Part shown: one piece after another, positions 27,827 through 37,752 of the stretch
Layout: each line of letters begins with the position of its first letter
Numbering within the stretch: position 1 is the stretch's first letter
Source of the DNA: Alkalicella caledoniensis
GTDB taxonomy: Bacteria > Bacillota > Proteinivoracia > Proteinivoracales > Proteinivoracaceae
Assembly (NCBI RefSeq): GCF_014467015.1
Contig: NZ_CP058559.1
Span: 1,922,001-1,986,000, forward strand
DNA: 64,000 nucleotides
Direction: 5' to 3'
Program-made: the position numbers and the translations under genes
The notes under the pieces: model-generated
Databases searched by the model: none
The model's input: the letters and a program-made list of their open reading frames with translations, nothing else
Told to the model about the DNA's origin: nothing

Positions 27827-28756
27827 ATGCAAAGAAAAATCTCTACAAAAGCTATTGTCGAAGGTGCTTTGTTATTGGGCATACTTGTTATCTTAAGTAT
27901 ATTGACCTATGTACCACCATTTAGTTTATTTTCCTTTATCCTACTACCTACCCCTATACTTTTTGCTGTATTTAGGCATAATCTCAAAGTTGCTACAATG
28001 ATAGGTTTTTTGTCAGTTATTACTCTAATAATAGTTGGAATAGACCCTATTTCCTCTCTTATTAACGGAATTTATGCATCGTTTATAGGATTAGCTCTAG
28101 GATACGGTTTTGTTAAAAAACTTAAACCAACCATGACCCTAATTATAACAACGGCATCTCTTCTGACTGCCATACTACTTATAGCGTTCTTGTATACAAC
28201 TTTTTTAGAGTATAATATAGTAGAAGAGATTTTAGATCTACAGGTTCAACTTTTAGAGAGTATAGCAGAAAGAATTCAAGAGACAAGACCTCCTGTGGAG
28301 GAACAAGGTGATAGAGAACTGTTTATCGCTTTAACCAGAGAAGAAATAAGATATATATTTCCCGGCCTTTTAGTTTTAGCTGCCACAATAAACTCTTTTT
28401 TTACCATAGGACTAACTAGGATAATACTAAAGAAGTTTAAAATAGAGACCCAGCCTTTCCCCAAATTTTCTCACTGGAGGTTTGGAGACTGGCTAATTTG
28501 GACATTCGTTGCGGCACAGTTACTGCCGATATTTTTGCCTCAAACGAAGCAAATAGCTTACAATGTAACCCAGGTGGCTCTATATGGGATAATTCTTCAA
28601 GGCTTAGCGGTAATTTACTATAAAATTTCTGAGAAAATAAGATATGCTGCAATAAAGGTGATTATAATTTTAATTATTTTATTTATACCGATTCTACAAT
28701 CAATTGCCATGTTTATTGGTATAATTGACTTCTTTTGGAACTTTAGACGTATTTAG
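27827..28756 (+). CDS. yybS: YybS family membrane protein (DUF2232)
   Basis: A 309-residue membrane protein with about eight hydrophobic segments; a luminal or cytoplasmic acidic loop (about 125-170) separates two halves. The N-terminal KAIVEGALLLGILVILSILT and FSFILLPTPILFAVFRHNLK match the DUF2232/YybS family. Its place between rpsR and rplI is the same in Bacillus. Function unknown. Confidence 0.85.
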   Translation: MQRKISTKAIVEGALLLGILVILSILTYVPPFSLFSFILLPTPILFAVFRHNLKVATMIGFLSVITLIIVGIDPISSLINGIYASFIGLALGYGFVKKLKPTMTLIITTASLLTAILLIAFLYTTFLEYNIVEEILDLQVQLLESIAERIQETRPPVEEQGDRELFIALTREEIRYIFPGLLVLAATINSFFTIGLTRIILKKFKIETQPFPKFSHWRFGDWLIWTFVAAQLLPIFLPQTKQIAYNVTQVALYGIILQGLAVIYYKISEKIRYAAIKVIIILIILFIPILQSIAMFIGIIDFFWNFRRI

Positions 28757-28767
28757 GGAGGGATTAT

Positions 28768-29208
28768 ATGAAAGTTATAATGTTACAAACTGTTAAGAAG
28801 GTTGGACAACAAGGTCAGGTTCTTGAGGTATCAGAAGGCTATGCAAGAAATTTTCTATTGCCCAAGGGCTATGCAGTTGAAGCATCTAAGGGAAATGTTA
28901 AGAGTTTAGATGAACAAAAAAAGTCTGAGGAACGTAAAAAAGAAAAAGAACTAGAAGAAGCTAAAAAGTTTGCAGACAAAATTACTAACACTTCCTTGAG
29001 TATGAAGGCTAAATCTGGAGAAGGCGGAAAATTGTTTGGTTCTGTCACATCAAAAGATATAGCGGAACTCTTAGCCAAAAAGGGAATTAAGGTAGACAAA
29101 CGCAAAATTGAACTATCAGAACCCATAAAAAGTTTAGGTGAATACGAATTAAACGTAAAACTATACCCAGAAATAAACGCAACTTTAAAAGTAAAGATAT
29201 CTCAGTAG
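28768..29208 (+). CDS. rplI: Ribosomal protein bL9
   Basis: A 146-residue L9: MKVIMLQTVKKVGQQGQVLE, then YARNFLLPKGYAVEAS with the N-terminal RNA-binding signature, a long central helix (about 45-75, KKSEERKKEKELEEAKKFAD), and the C-terminal domain with GEGGKLFGSVTSKDIAELL. AGGGAGGGATTAT precedes the ATG. Unlike in Bacillus, no dnaB helicase gene follows. Confidence 0.97.
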   Translation: MKVIMLQTVKKVGQQGQVLEVSEGYARNFLLPKGYAVEASKGNVKSLDEQKKSEERKKEKELEEAKKFADKITNTSLSMKAKSGEGGKLFGSVTSKDIAELLAKKGIKVDKRKIELSEPIKSLGEYELNVKLYPEINATLKVKISQ

Positions 29209-29235
29209 GCACCCTAAACCAAGGGTGCCTTGTGT
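29208..29235 (+). terminator. Terminator after rplI
   Basis: Perfect 8-bp arms GGCACCCT (29208-29215) and AGGGTGCC (29222-29229), followed by TTGTGTTTT. Confidence 0.8.
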
Positions 29236-29301
29236 TTTGTTAAAAAGTACTTGTAAGGGAAAAGCTAACAGTATACTATTTTTAGGAAGGTGGTAAATGC
29301 C

Positions 29302-30414
29302 ATGGTTAACAAGAAAAGGCTTTTAGAAGAATTTTTTGAACTTGTTCAAATTGACAGTGTAACAAGAACAGAGGGTAAGGTGGCTAAAGTATTAAGTCAG
29401 AAACTAATGGAGCTTGGAGCTGATGTATATGTAGATGATGCTGCTCAAAAAGTTGGATCAGATACGGGAAATATTATAGCCAAAATAAAAGGGAATGCAA
29501 ACAAACCAACACTACTATTCTCTGCACATATGGATACTGTAGTACCAGGAAACGGTATAAAGCCAATTATAAAGGACGAAATTATATATAGTGAAGGTGA
29601 AACCATTTTAGCTGCAGATGACAAGGGTGGTATAGCTGCTATTTTAGAAGGAATTAGATCTATTAAGGAAAATAATTTAGAACATGGGGATATAGAGGTT
29701 GTTCTTACCATAGCAGAAGAAGGTGGCCTTTTTGGTGTTAAAAATTTAGAGTATGGAAAATTAGAAGCAAAGATGGGCTATGTTTTAGACAGTGACGGAA
29801 AACCGGGCACAATAGTAGTTCAAGGACCAGCCCAGGACAAAATTGATGTGGTGGTAAAGGGTAAATCAGCCCATGCTGGAGTTAGCCCAGAAGAAGGAAT
29901 TAGCGCCATTCAGGTGGCTAGTAAAGCTATATCCATGATGAACCTTTTACGAATAGATGAAGACACAACGGCTAACATAGGAGTAATTCAAGGAGGGACT
30001 GCTACTAACATAGTTACAGACAAGGTTGAAATAAAGGCTGAAGCAAGAAGTGTTTTAGAAGAAAAACTAAATGCCCAATCTAAGCACATGGAAGAGTGTT
30101 TTATAAAAGCAGCAGCAGAGTTTGGTACTGAAGCTGAAGTAAAAATAGAAAGAGTGTATTCAGCCTTTCATCTTACAGAAGAAGACTTAGTTGTTCAAAA
30201 TGCCATAAAGGCTGCAGAAGCTTTAGGTTTTGCTGTTACAATGAAAGCTACTGGTGGAGGTAGTGATACCAATATTTTGAATACTTATGGCATATCAACA
30301 ATCAACTTAGGTGTTGGAATGACTAAACCCCATACTACCCATGAAAGCATATCAGTTGAGGACTTAGTCAATAGCGCAAGGTATGTAGAAGAACTTATAA
30401 AAACAGTTGGTTAA
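29302..30414 (+). CDS. M20 family metallopeptidase (peptidase T-like)
   Basis: About 370 residues of the M20 dizinc peptidase family. Visible: FSAHMDTVVPG (metal His and Asp, about 75-85), ADDKGGIAAIL (bridging Asp, about 105-115), IAEEGGLFG (catalytic Glu and metal Glu, about 138-146), a lid domain with KGKSAHAGVSPEEG, and HTTHES near the end. It likely trims short peptides. GTG 29290 is in frame; AGGAAGGTGG fits ATG 29302. It is a single-gene unit. Confidence 0.88.
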   Translation: MVNKKRLLEEFFELVQIDSVTRTEGKVAKVLSQKLMELGADVYVDDAAQKVGSDTGNIIAKIKGNANKPTLLFSAHMDTVVPGNGIKPIIKDEIIYSEGETILAADDKGGIAAILEGIRSIKENNLEHGDIEVVLTIAEEGGLFGVKNLEYGKLEAKMGYVLDSDGKPGTIVVQGPAQDKIDVVVKGKSAHAGVSPEEGISAIQVASKAISMMNLLRIDEDTTANIGVIQGGTATNIVTDKVEIKAEARSVLEEKLNAQSKHMEECFIKAAAEFGTEAEVKIERVYSAFHLTEEDLVVQNAIKAAEALGFAVTMKATGGGSDTNILNTYGISTINLGVGMTKPHTTHESISVEDLVNSARYVEELIKTVG

Positions 30415-30422
30415 GGCTAAAA

Positions 30423-30450
30423 AAAACTCCAAAATCTTTTGGGGTTTTTT
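30423..30450 (+). terminator. Terminator after the M20 peptidase gene
   Basis: ACTCCAAAA (30426-30434) pairs with TTTTGGGGT (30437-30445) with one G-U pair; the innermost pairs must open for a loop. A six-T run follows. Confidence 0.7.
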
Positions 30451-30577
30451 ATGTTATTAACTATTAAATAACCCTCTTTGATGAGGGCATAATAACTTAA
30501 AGGCTTATTCCATCACTTTGTTATCGATTTGCAAAAAAAAATAATAAATGTGATGTAAAGAAAAACTTTTAGTACAT

Positions 30578-30623
30578 AAAACACGAATATTAAAATATAT
30601 AAATGCTACAATGTTCGTGTTTT
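30578..30623 (+). promoter_or_regulatory. PurR operator (two inverted PurBoxes) before the oxidoreductase-purA unit
   Basis: AAAACACGAATATT (30578-30591) and its near-complement AATGTTCGTGTTTT (30610-30623) form two inverted PurBox-like 14-mers with the central CGAA, separated by 18 bp. The double PurBox is the known PurR operator of Firmicutes. A TACAAT (30607-30612) overlapping the second box could be the -10 element. The first gene starts 72 bp later; purA is second in the unit. Confidence 0.75.
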
Positions 30624-30695
30624 AACCTTGACTAGCACTGAGTTTTTCGTTAAACTTACATAGGGTTAAATAAAAAAACCAAGGAGGAAATTCCT

Positions 30696-32096
30696 ATGAC
30701 AAAGTATGATGTTATTGTTGTTGGAGCAGGTCCTGCAGGAATTTTTACTGCACTGGAAATAGTTAAATTAGATCCTAATAAAAATGTACTAATTTTGGAT
30801 AAAGGAAGAAATATAGAAAGCAGAAAGTGTCCACTTAGAACTATACAAAAGTGTGTTCACTGCAAACCCTGTGGAATTGTAAATGGATGGTCAGGAGCTG
30901 GAGCATTTAGTGATGGAAAACTATCCTTGTCCCCAGAAGTAGGTGGGAGATTAACTGAGTATATGACTTTCTCAGAAGCTCAGGAGCTTATAAAATATGT
31001 AGACAAGGTATACTTAGACTTTGGAGCTAATGGAGTTATACATGGTTTAGACAATAAAAAAGTAGAAGATATAATGTATGAGTCATCTAAGCACAATATA
31101 AAACTTGTTCCTTGCCCTGTTAGGCACTTAGGAACTGATCTAGGATATGAAGTACTAAAGAATATGTATCATTACTTAAAAGATCAAGAAAATTTCACAT
31201 TTGTTGAGCTCACAGAGGTTAGCGAAGTGATATTTGAAGGTGACACTGTCAAAGGAGTAAAAGCAAAAAATAACAAAAAAGAAGAAACTACCTATCTTGC
31301 AGATAAGATAGTTATTGCTCCTGGTAGAGGTGGGGCAGGTTGGCTAGAGAAGCTAATGAAAAAGGCTAACATTAAAACTGAGAATAATGAAGTCGATATT
31401 GGTGTTAGAGTTGAAGTCCCAAACTCTGTTATGGATCATCTAACTGAACATTTATATGAACCTAAACTGGTATACTACTCAGATACATTTGAAAATAAAG
31501 TTCGTTCCTTTTGTGTAAATCCAGGGGGTTTTGTTTCAGAAGAACACTATGACGACAACCTTGCTGTAGTAAATGGACATAGTTTTGCTGACTCTAAACA
31601 AAAAAGTGAGAACACTAACTTTGCACTATTAGTTTCAACAAAGTTTACAGAGCCTTTTGATCAACCAATTGAATATGGCAAATATGTTGCTAAACTTGGC
31701 AATATGATTACAGGTGGCGGTATATTAGTTCAAAGATTAGGTGATCTGATAAATGGCAGGAGAACAAACGCCCATAGGCTATCTAAATCCACCACTATAC
31801 CCACATTAAAGAGTGCTGTTCCAGGAGATCTTAGCTTCGTCCTTCCCCAGAGGTATTTAACTTCGATAGTGGAAACTTTAAAAGCATTTGATAAAATAGC
31901 CCCTGGAATGTACTCTAAGAACACCCTTTTATATGGAGTAGAAGTAAAGTTTTATTCATCTAAGGTTCAAGTGAATAATAACTTTGAGACTGATGTGAAA
32001 GGTCTTTATACCATAGGAGATGGAGCAGGTATTACTAGAGGATTGATGCAAGCCTCAGTAACAGGAGTAATTGTCGCTAGGGATATCTGTAAATAA
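30696..32096 (+). CDS. FAD-dependent oxidoreductase (COG2509-like)
   Basis: A 466-residue flavoprotein. The Rossmann motif VVVGAGPAGIFTALE is at about 7-21, followed by a cysteine-rich segment SRKCPLRTIQKCVHCKPCG (about 42-60), unusual and conserved in this uncharacterised dehydrogenase family, and GWSGAGAFSDGKLS. A second FAD segment YTIGDGAGITRGLMQASVTG is near the C-terminus. Substrate unknown. It is followed after 21 bp by purA and preceded by a PurR operator, linking it to purine metabolism. Confidence 0.8.
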   Translation: MTKYDVIVVGAGPAGIFTALEIVKLDPNKNVLILDKGRNIESRKCPLRTIQKCVHCKPCGIVNGWSGAGAFSDGKLSLSPEVGGRLTEYMTFSEAQELIKYVDKVYLDFGANGVIHGLDNKKVEDIMYESSKHNIKLVPCPVRHLGTDLGYEVLKNMYHYLKDQENFTFVELTEVSEVIFEGDTVKGVKAKNNKKEETTYLADKIVIAPGRGGAGWLEKLMKKANIKTENNEVDIGVRVEVPNSVMDHLTEHLYEPKLVYYSDTFENKVRSFCVNPGGFVSEEHYDDNLAVVNGHSFADSKQKSENTNFALLVSTKFTEPFDQPIEYGKYVAKLGNMITGGGILVQRLGDLINGRRTNAHRLSKSTTIPTLKSAVPGDLSFVLPQRYLTSIVETLKAFDKIAPGMYSKNTLLYGVEVKFYSSKVQVNNNFETDVKGLYTIGDGAGITRGLMQASVTGVIVARDICK

Positions 32097-32102
32097 CCGT
32101 AA

Positions 32103-33401
<1,299 letters not shown>

Positions 33402-33425
33402 AATAAAAAAAATAATAAAAAAGTA

Positions 33426-33454
33426 TTGACTTAGCACCTGGGACATAGTATTAT
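33426..33454 (+). promoter_or_regulatory. Promoter of the tRNA cluster
   Basis: TTGACT (33426-33431) and TATTAT (33449-33454), 17-nt spacer, 15 bp before tRNA-Lys. Confidence 0.75.
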
Positions 33455-33469
33455 ATACAAGTGTCCTAA

Positions 33470-33545
33470 GAGCCATTAGCTCAGTCGGTAGAGCACCTGA
33501 CTTTTAATCAGGGTGTCCCGCGTTCGAGTCGCGGATGGCTCACCA
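33470..33545 (+). tRNA. tRNA-Lys (anticodon TTT)
   Basis: Acceptor GAGCCAT pairs with ATGGCTC, encoded CCA present, D loop AGCTCAGTCGGTAGAGC, anticodon loop CTTTTAA, T arm GCGTTCGAGTCGC. 76 nt. Confidence 0.97.
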
Positions 33546-33552
33546 TTTTTTT

Positions 33553-33627
33553 GGCCCCTTGGTCAAGCGGTTAAGACACCGCCCTTTCACGGCGGTATCA
33601 GGGGTTCGATTCCCCTAGGGGTCACCA
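33553..33627 (+). tRNA. tRNA-Glu (anticodon TTC)
   Basis: Acceptor GGCCCCT pairs with AGGGGTC (one G-U), CCA encoded, anticodon stem CCGCC/GGCGG with loop CTTTCAC, T arm GGGGTTCGATTCCCC. Confidence 0.97.
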
Positions 33628-33637
33628 ATTATATTTA

Positions 33638-33714
33638 GGAGCTGTGGTGTAGAGGCCTAACATGCCTGCCTGTCACGCAGGAGACCGCGGGTTCGACTCC
33701 CGTCAGCTCCGCCA
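33638..33714 (+). tRNA. tRNA-Asp (anticodon GTC)
   Basis: Acceptor GGAGCTG pairs with CAGCTCC, CCA encoded, anticodon stem CCTGC/GCAGG with loop CTGTCAC, T arm CGGGTTCGACTCCCG. 77 nt. Confidence 0.97.
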
Positions 33715-33719
33715 TTTAT

Positions 33720-33795
<76 letters not shown>

Positions 33796-33807
33796 TCTTA
33801 TGAAATT

Positions 33808-33832
33808 AACACCTAATAAGGTGTTTTTTTTT
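33808..33832 (+). terminator. Terminator of the tRNA cluster
   Basis: AACACC (33808-33813) and GGTGTT (33820-33825) followed by nine Ts. Confidence 0.85.
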
Positions 33833-33925
33833 ATACATAAATGAAAATTATTAAAAAAAATCATAATATAAAAGTTCTCTTAATATAATTTATTGATAAA
33901 AGACTTAATTTTAAGGGAGTATATT

Positions 33926-34861
33926 ATGTCAATCATTCAGAGTATAAAATTTGTACTGGCACTGGGCTTGTTTTTATTAATACTTAAGAGATTTTCTAAA
34001 TCTTGTTCAGACTTAGTTTCAATGTCCCATCAAAGGAAGTTTTTTAGGAATAGATCTATAATAACCCTCGCACTAACAAGTGCCTTACTAACAGCTATTG
34101 TTCAAAGTAGTAGCATAGTAGTTATTATGATTATAGGATTAGTTCAGGGAGATATAATTTCAGAAAAGCACGGGTTAGCTGCAGTAATGGGTACAGAAAT
34201 TGGAACAACAATGACTGGTCAACTACTGAGTATTCCAAAGGATTTTTTACTTTACACTATCCCAGTGATACTGTTTTTAACAATGATTTTCCCTAAAACA
34301 AGGAGATTTAAAAAACCAATTATTTGGTTTGGATTATTGATCTTTTCCATGTTTCTCATGTCATTACCCTTAAAAAATCTTATAAACAGTGAGTATAGCT
34401 TAATAAGACAAACACTGATAAAGGCAAATGATAATAAATTTTTGGGTATATCATTAGGTCTTGGGTTCACTGCTCTAATCCAAAGCAGTAGCGCTTTAAC
34501 AGCTCTCACAATAAATTTAGCAAGGATGGGGCTCCTTAACCTAAAGGGATCCATTGCGTTAGTTTTAGGGGCAAATATAGGCACTTGTGTTACAGGTATA
34601 ATAGCCAGCGTTGCTTTCTCAAAAAAAATTAAAACAATTGTAATAGGTCAAGTAATATTTAACCTACTAGGTGTTTTGGCCATTTTGGTAATATTCAACC
34701 CATTTTTAGAGCTAGTAAGCCTTGTTACAACAACTGGCTTAATTGAAAGGCAGATAGCCAATGGCCAGACACTATTTAATATATTATCTTTCCTAGCGGT
34801 ACTACCATTCTTCTCTTACTACTATCTACTTGTGAAAAAAATTTCTATGAAATTTTTGTAA
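33926..34861 (+). CDS. Na/Pi cotransporter family protein (NptA-type, no PhoU domain)
   Basis: About 311 residues with two inverted membrane repeats, each bearing the family QSSS motif (TAIVQSSSIV near 62 and ALIQSSSALTALTINLA near 190). This is the signature of the Na+/phosphate symporter (SLC34/NptA) family. It lacks the C-terminal PhoU-like domain found in many bacterial members. GGGAG fits the ATG at 33926 better than the upstream frame start. Phosphate as substrate is inferred from family. Confidence 0.85.
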   Translation: MSIIQSIKFVLALGLFLLILKRFSKSCSDLVSMSHQRKFFRNRSIITLALTSALLTAIVQSSSIVVIMIIGLVQGDIISEKHGLAAVMGTEIGTTMTGQLLSIPKDFLLYTIPVILFLTMIFPKTRRFKKPIIWFGLLIFSMFLMSLPLKNLINSEYSLIRQTLIKANDNKFLGISLGLGFTALIQSSSALTALTINLARMGLLNLKGSIALVLGANIGTCVTGIIASVAFSKKIKTIVIGQVIFNLLGVLAILVIFNPFLELVSLVTTTGLIERQIANGQTLFNILSFLAVLPFFSYYYLLVKKISMKFL

Positions 34862-34920
34862 ATATCAAAAAAATAAAGGAAATTAGAAAGTCATGTAGAA
34901 TAGTAGAAGATAGACTTAAT

Positions 34921-34940
34921 GTAGAAAGGGGTGATTCTAC
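34921..34940 (+). promoter_or_regulatory. Ribosome site displayed in a hairpin loop
   Basis: GTAGAA (34921-34926) and TTCTAC (34935-34940) form a perfect 6-bp stem whose 8-nt loop AGGGGTGA is the ribosome site of the GTG start at 34942. This keeps the site single-stranded or makes it regulable. Confidence 0.45.
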
Positions 34941-34941
34941 G

Positions 34942-36342
34942 GTGAATCTAAAGATCCCCAAATTTGCCACTCAAACTCAAATCGGAGTTGTGAGCCTAAT
35001 AATTATAGCTATTCTTTTAACAATAGGCCACCAAGGGTACAATCACTACCAACCTGGTTTTGTGTACTTGGTAACCGTAAACGGGCAAGAAGTGGGAATT
35101 GTGAGGGACCAAGACGACCTTACGAACATCATTGACCATTTGACAGATCAAGAGAAACAAAGGACAGGATACGACGTTTTGATTGTGGAGGAAATTTCTA
35201 CAAAAAGGGAATTTCAGTTTCAACCCAATATTCACTTACCTAATCTGCAGTATAGCATTGATAGCCTTGTAAACTACGAGGCATCTGCTACGTTGATCCT
35301 AGTTGAAAATGAACCTACTGTAATAGTTGAAAGCCTAGACTTAGCAAAACAAATAATTCAAGACGTAACAGAGTATTACACCAGCTTCATAAAAGGTAAA
35401 ATAGTTGATCAACCTAAGGTACTTAATGACATTAGCTTTGAAAATGTACTTGTTAAGCCTGAGGAAATAGTTGATTTTGAGTCTGCTAAATCCTTACTAC
35501 TAAGGGGAACCACAAACTTTGAAACATATAAAGTGTCTAGGGGTGACAGTTTGTGGAATATAGCGACCAAAGCAAACATTTCTGTGGAAGAACTAAAAGA
35601 AGCGAACAACCTTAAAACCAATGTGGTAAATGAAGGTCAGGAACTTAAACTAACAACAGCAGAACCTTTAATTGTAGTTGAAATAGTTGAAGAGGTGTCT
35701 GTTCAAGAATCAATTCCATTTACAACTGAGTGGAAAAACAACTCAAGCCTCTTTTACTGGCAAACAAGGGTAATAACACCTGGAGTAAATGGTATAAAAG
35801 AAACAAAATATCAAGTTACTAAAATAAACGGTGAAGAAGTTGAAAAAGTAAAAATAGGCACGGAAGTAATATCTGAGCCTGTTACAAGAATAGCTGAAAG
35901 AGGAACTTCTAAACAGTCAAACGCAGCTGTGGGCAGATTCAGATGGCCACTGGCAAGTGGAGCTGGGCAGATTACTTCCCCGTTTGGGAACCGAAATGAT
36001 CCTTTTAGTGGGAGAATTGCATTCCACACAGGGGTGGATATAGGAGCTCCTGCTGGTACAGCTGTATATGCTTCGGAAGGTGGAACAGTGAGGATTGCAG
36101 GACGGCAGGGAAGTTATGGAAACCTTGTAGTAATACAACACTCTGGCGGCTATGCAACATATTATGCTCATTTGTCAAGTATAAACACATCTGTTGGATC
36201 CACTGTATCAAAAGGTCAACTGATAGGAAGAGTGGGAAGAACAGGTAGTGCCACTGGAAACCATTTACACTTTGAAATAAGAACTGGATATGGGGCAGGT
36301 AATGGAAACCCAGTAAATCCTATGGGATTCTTTTCACCATAA
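34942..36342 (+). CDS. LysM-G5-M23 peptidoglycan endopeptidase
   Basis: A 466-residue secreted or membrane-anchored peptidase. One N-terminal membrane segment (about 14-32), a polar region, a LysM domain (YKVSRGDSLWNIATKANISV, about 199-218), a G5-like domain (about 255-320, ending GTEVISEPVTRIAERGT), and a C-terminal M23 domain with FHTGVDIG and NHLHFE zinc motifs. It likely binds and cleaves peptidoglycan. The GTG start follows AGGGGTGA. It shares SPFGNRNDPFSGRI with the M23 protein at 19691, so the two are paralogues. Confidence 0.9.
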   Translation: MNLKIPKFATQTQIGVVSLIIIAILLTIGHQGYNHYQPGFVYLVTVNGQEVGIVRDQDDLTNIIDHLTDQEKQRTGYDVLIVEEISTKREFQFQPNIHLPNLQYSIDSLVNYEASATLILVENEPTVIVESLDLAKQIIQDVTEYYTSFIKGKIVDQPKVLNDISFENVLVKPEEIVDFESAKSLLLRGTTNFETYKVSRGDSLWNIATKANISVEELKEANNLKTNVVNEGQELKLTTAEPLIVVEIVEEVSVQESIPFTTEWKNNSSLFYWQTRVITPGVNGIKETKYQVTKINGEEVEKVKIGTEVISEPVTRIAERGTSKQSNAAVGRFRWPLASGAGQITSPFGNRNDPFSGRIAFHTGVDIGAPAGTAVYASEGGTVRIAGRQGSYGNLVVIQHSGGYATYYAHLSSINTSVGSTVSKGQLIGRVGRTGSATGNHLHFEIRTGYGAGNGNPVNPMGFFSP

Positions 36343-36351
36343 ACATTAAGA

Positions 36352-36379
36352 AGAACCTACGTTAACTCGTAGGTTCTTT
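36352..36379 (+). terminator. Hairpin after the LysM-G5-M23 gene (first copy)
   Basis: Perfect 10-bp arms AGAACCTACG (36352-36361) and CGTAGGTTCT (36368-36377). The T run is broken by the structured repeat that starts here; an almost identical hairpin recurs at 36656-36681. Confidence 0.7.
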
Positions 36380-36655
36380 CAGACTGATGACAAAGTCATT
36401 TTTTGGTGAATGTCGCATATTAAACGCTGTGCAAAATTCTGCGTCGAGACTTAAGGTTTCTATCTAAACTCCAGAAGGGGACCGCTCCAATTCACCGTCC
36501 ATGGTTCAGTGGAGCTCTCAGAACGTCCTGTTCTTCGCCCCTTCTTCCGTTTAGCTATTCAGCTCTTAAGTCAACCTCCTCGAATAAATTGTACTGCTTT
36601 TTAATATGCACATCTTGGGTCAATGACTTTGTCTGAGGTTTGTCTACAAGCTGGA
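36378..36655. repeat. 278-bp structured repeat element (long nested inverted repeat)
   Basis: No open reading frame. Its arms nest in order: GACAAAGTCATT (36389-36400) with AATGACTTTGTC (36622-36633); GACTTAAG (36448-36455) with CTTAAGTC (36565-36572); CTAAAC (36464-36469) with GTTTAG (36549-36554); AGAAGGGG (36473-36480) with CCCCTTCT (36538-36545); GCTCCA (36484-36489) with TGGAGC (36510-36515). The whole can fold into one long imperfect hairpin. It is flanked by two copies of a terminator hairpin. Its right 134 bp recur at 52667-52800. It could be a MITE-like element or a structured RNA. Confidence 0.75.
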
Positions 36656-36685
36656 AGAACCTACGTTAAATCGTAGGTTCTTATT
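36656..36685 (+). terminator. Hairpin (second copy) right of the structured repeat
   Basis: AGAACCTACG (36656-36665) and CGTAGGTTCT (36672-36681) followed by TTATTT. Its 26 bp differ in one loop base from the hairpin at 36352-36377. Confidence 0.8.
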
Positions 36686-36856
36686 TAAATGTTAACGATT
36701 TAAATAATATTAAAGGACTTTTTGAGGGTTTTGTGATAAAATTATTTTAAACAAAAAGCAAAATTGCTAACAATTGCTAACAAGGAAGAATAGTGTCATT
36801 TATGGGTTTGTGGTATAATGGGGTGTATTATGTAAACTAGAAATGGGGAGGGGAGT

Positions 36857-37738
36857 ATGATGGCACAAGTACAAAGAACACGTAAATTTCCTATAATTTT
36901 AATTGGCATATTTTTTGTTTGTACGATAGTTTTATTTAACTGGCAAAATGTTAAAATAGTAGGGACAAGTGCCATGCGAGATGCCATGGCATCTTACCAG
37001 CGTAATGTTGCATACAAAGACTTTCTGTGGATATACGGGGAAGATGTAGATGTTGCTTACAAACAAGAGGATGAGGATTTTTCAGATTTTATACTACAGC
37101 TTTCTGAAGAAAGCTATGAGATTTTAAGAGAAAAATACGATTTTACTCCAGGAGTTAGGCCTCTAGTAGTTATATACCCAACCTATAAAGACCTACTAGA
37201 CTCCCTAGGTTGGGATGAAAGTAACAAAGCATCTGGAGTATATCAAGCTGGGACCATAAAAATTGTTTCGCCAATTCAGTGGTACCCAATTGATGTAATA
37301 GAAGATATCAAAGAAATTTACAAGAATTTCGGGCCAATGCATCATGAGATGACACACCTATTTGTAGATTATATGGCAAATGGTAACTATCCTGATTGGT
37401 ATACAGAGGGCTTAGCCCAAATTGAAGAACTAAAGTTATTAAATATCCAATGGATAGATGAAAATAACACTAACCCAGAAGAGCTATATGCATTTGATAC
37501 TTTAAGAAAAGGGTTTTATAGTTTAGAAAATCAAGCTCTTGCTTATAGACAGTCTCTAACTATGGTGATTTATTTAGAAGAAACATACGGTGAAGAAATT
37601 AATTTCAATATACTAGATGGACTTGGAAAGGGAAACTCCTTTTCAACTAGTTTAACAAAAGCTACTGGAGTAACATGGGATGAGTTTGAAATAAACTATA
37701 CCCTATGGATAAAAGAGAATTGGAACAAATTTTTTTAA
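36857..37738 (+). CDS. Membrane-anchored gluzincin metallopeptidase (peptidase MA-like)
   Basis: A 293-residue protein with an N-terminal membrane segment (about 11-29) and an extracytoplasmic zinc peptidase domain: the HExxH motif HHEMTH (H163, E164, H167) and the third ligand region DWYTEGLAQ (E184) spaced as in the MA-like gluzincins. Substrate unknown. GGGGAGGGGAGT precedes ATG 36857 (ATG 36860 is an alternative). It lies 14 bp before walR, so it may be the first gene of the wal operon. Confidence 0.8.
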   Translation: MMAQVQRTRKFPIILIGIFFVCTIVLFNWQNVKIVGTSAMRDAMASYQRNVAYKDFLWIYGEDVDVAYKQEDEDFSDFILQLSEESYEILREKYDFTPGVRPLVVIYPTYKDLLDSLGWDESNKASGVYQAGTIKIVSPIQWYPIDVIEDIKEIYKNFGPMHHEMTHLFVDYMANGNYPDWYTEGLAQIEELKLLNIQWIDENNTNPEELYAFDTLRKGFYSLENQALAYRQSLTMVIYLEETYGEEINFNILDGLGKGNSFSTSLTKATGVTWDEFEINYTLWIKENWNKFF

Positions 37739-37752
37739 GGAGGTAATTATAG

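Noticed and set aside
30467-30490. CCCTC/GAGGG hairpin as a terminator
   Set aside because: No T run follows, and a proper terminator already lies at 30423-30450.
35917-36211. Overlapping minus-strand frames rich in Cys and Ser
   Set aside because: They are antisense to the M23 catalytic domain, whose codons are clearly the real ones.
36378-36655. 6S RNA, riboswitch or group II intron as explanation of the structured element
   Set aside because: No match to sequences I know for those classes, no adjacent regulated gene with a matching start, and a partial copy exists elsewhere, which favours a repeat element.
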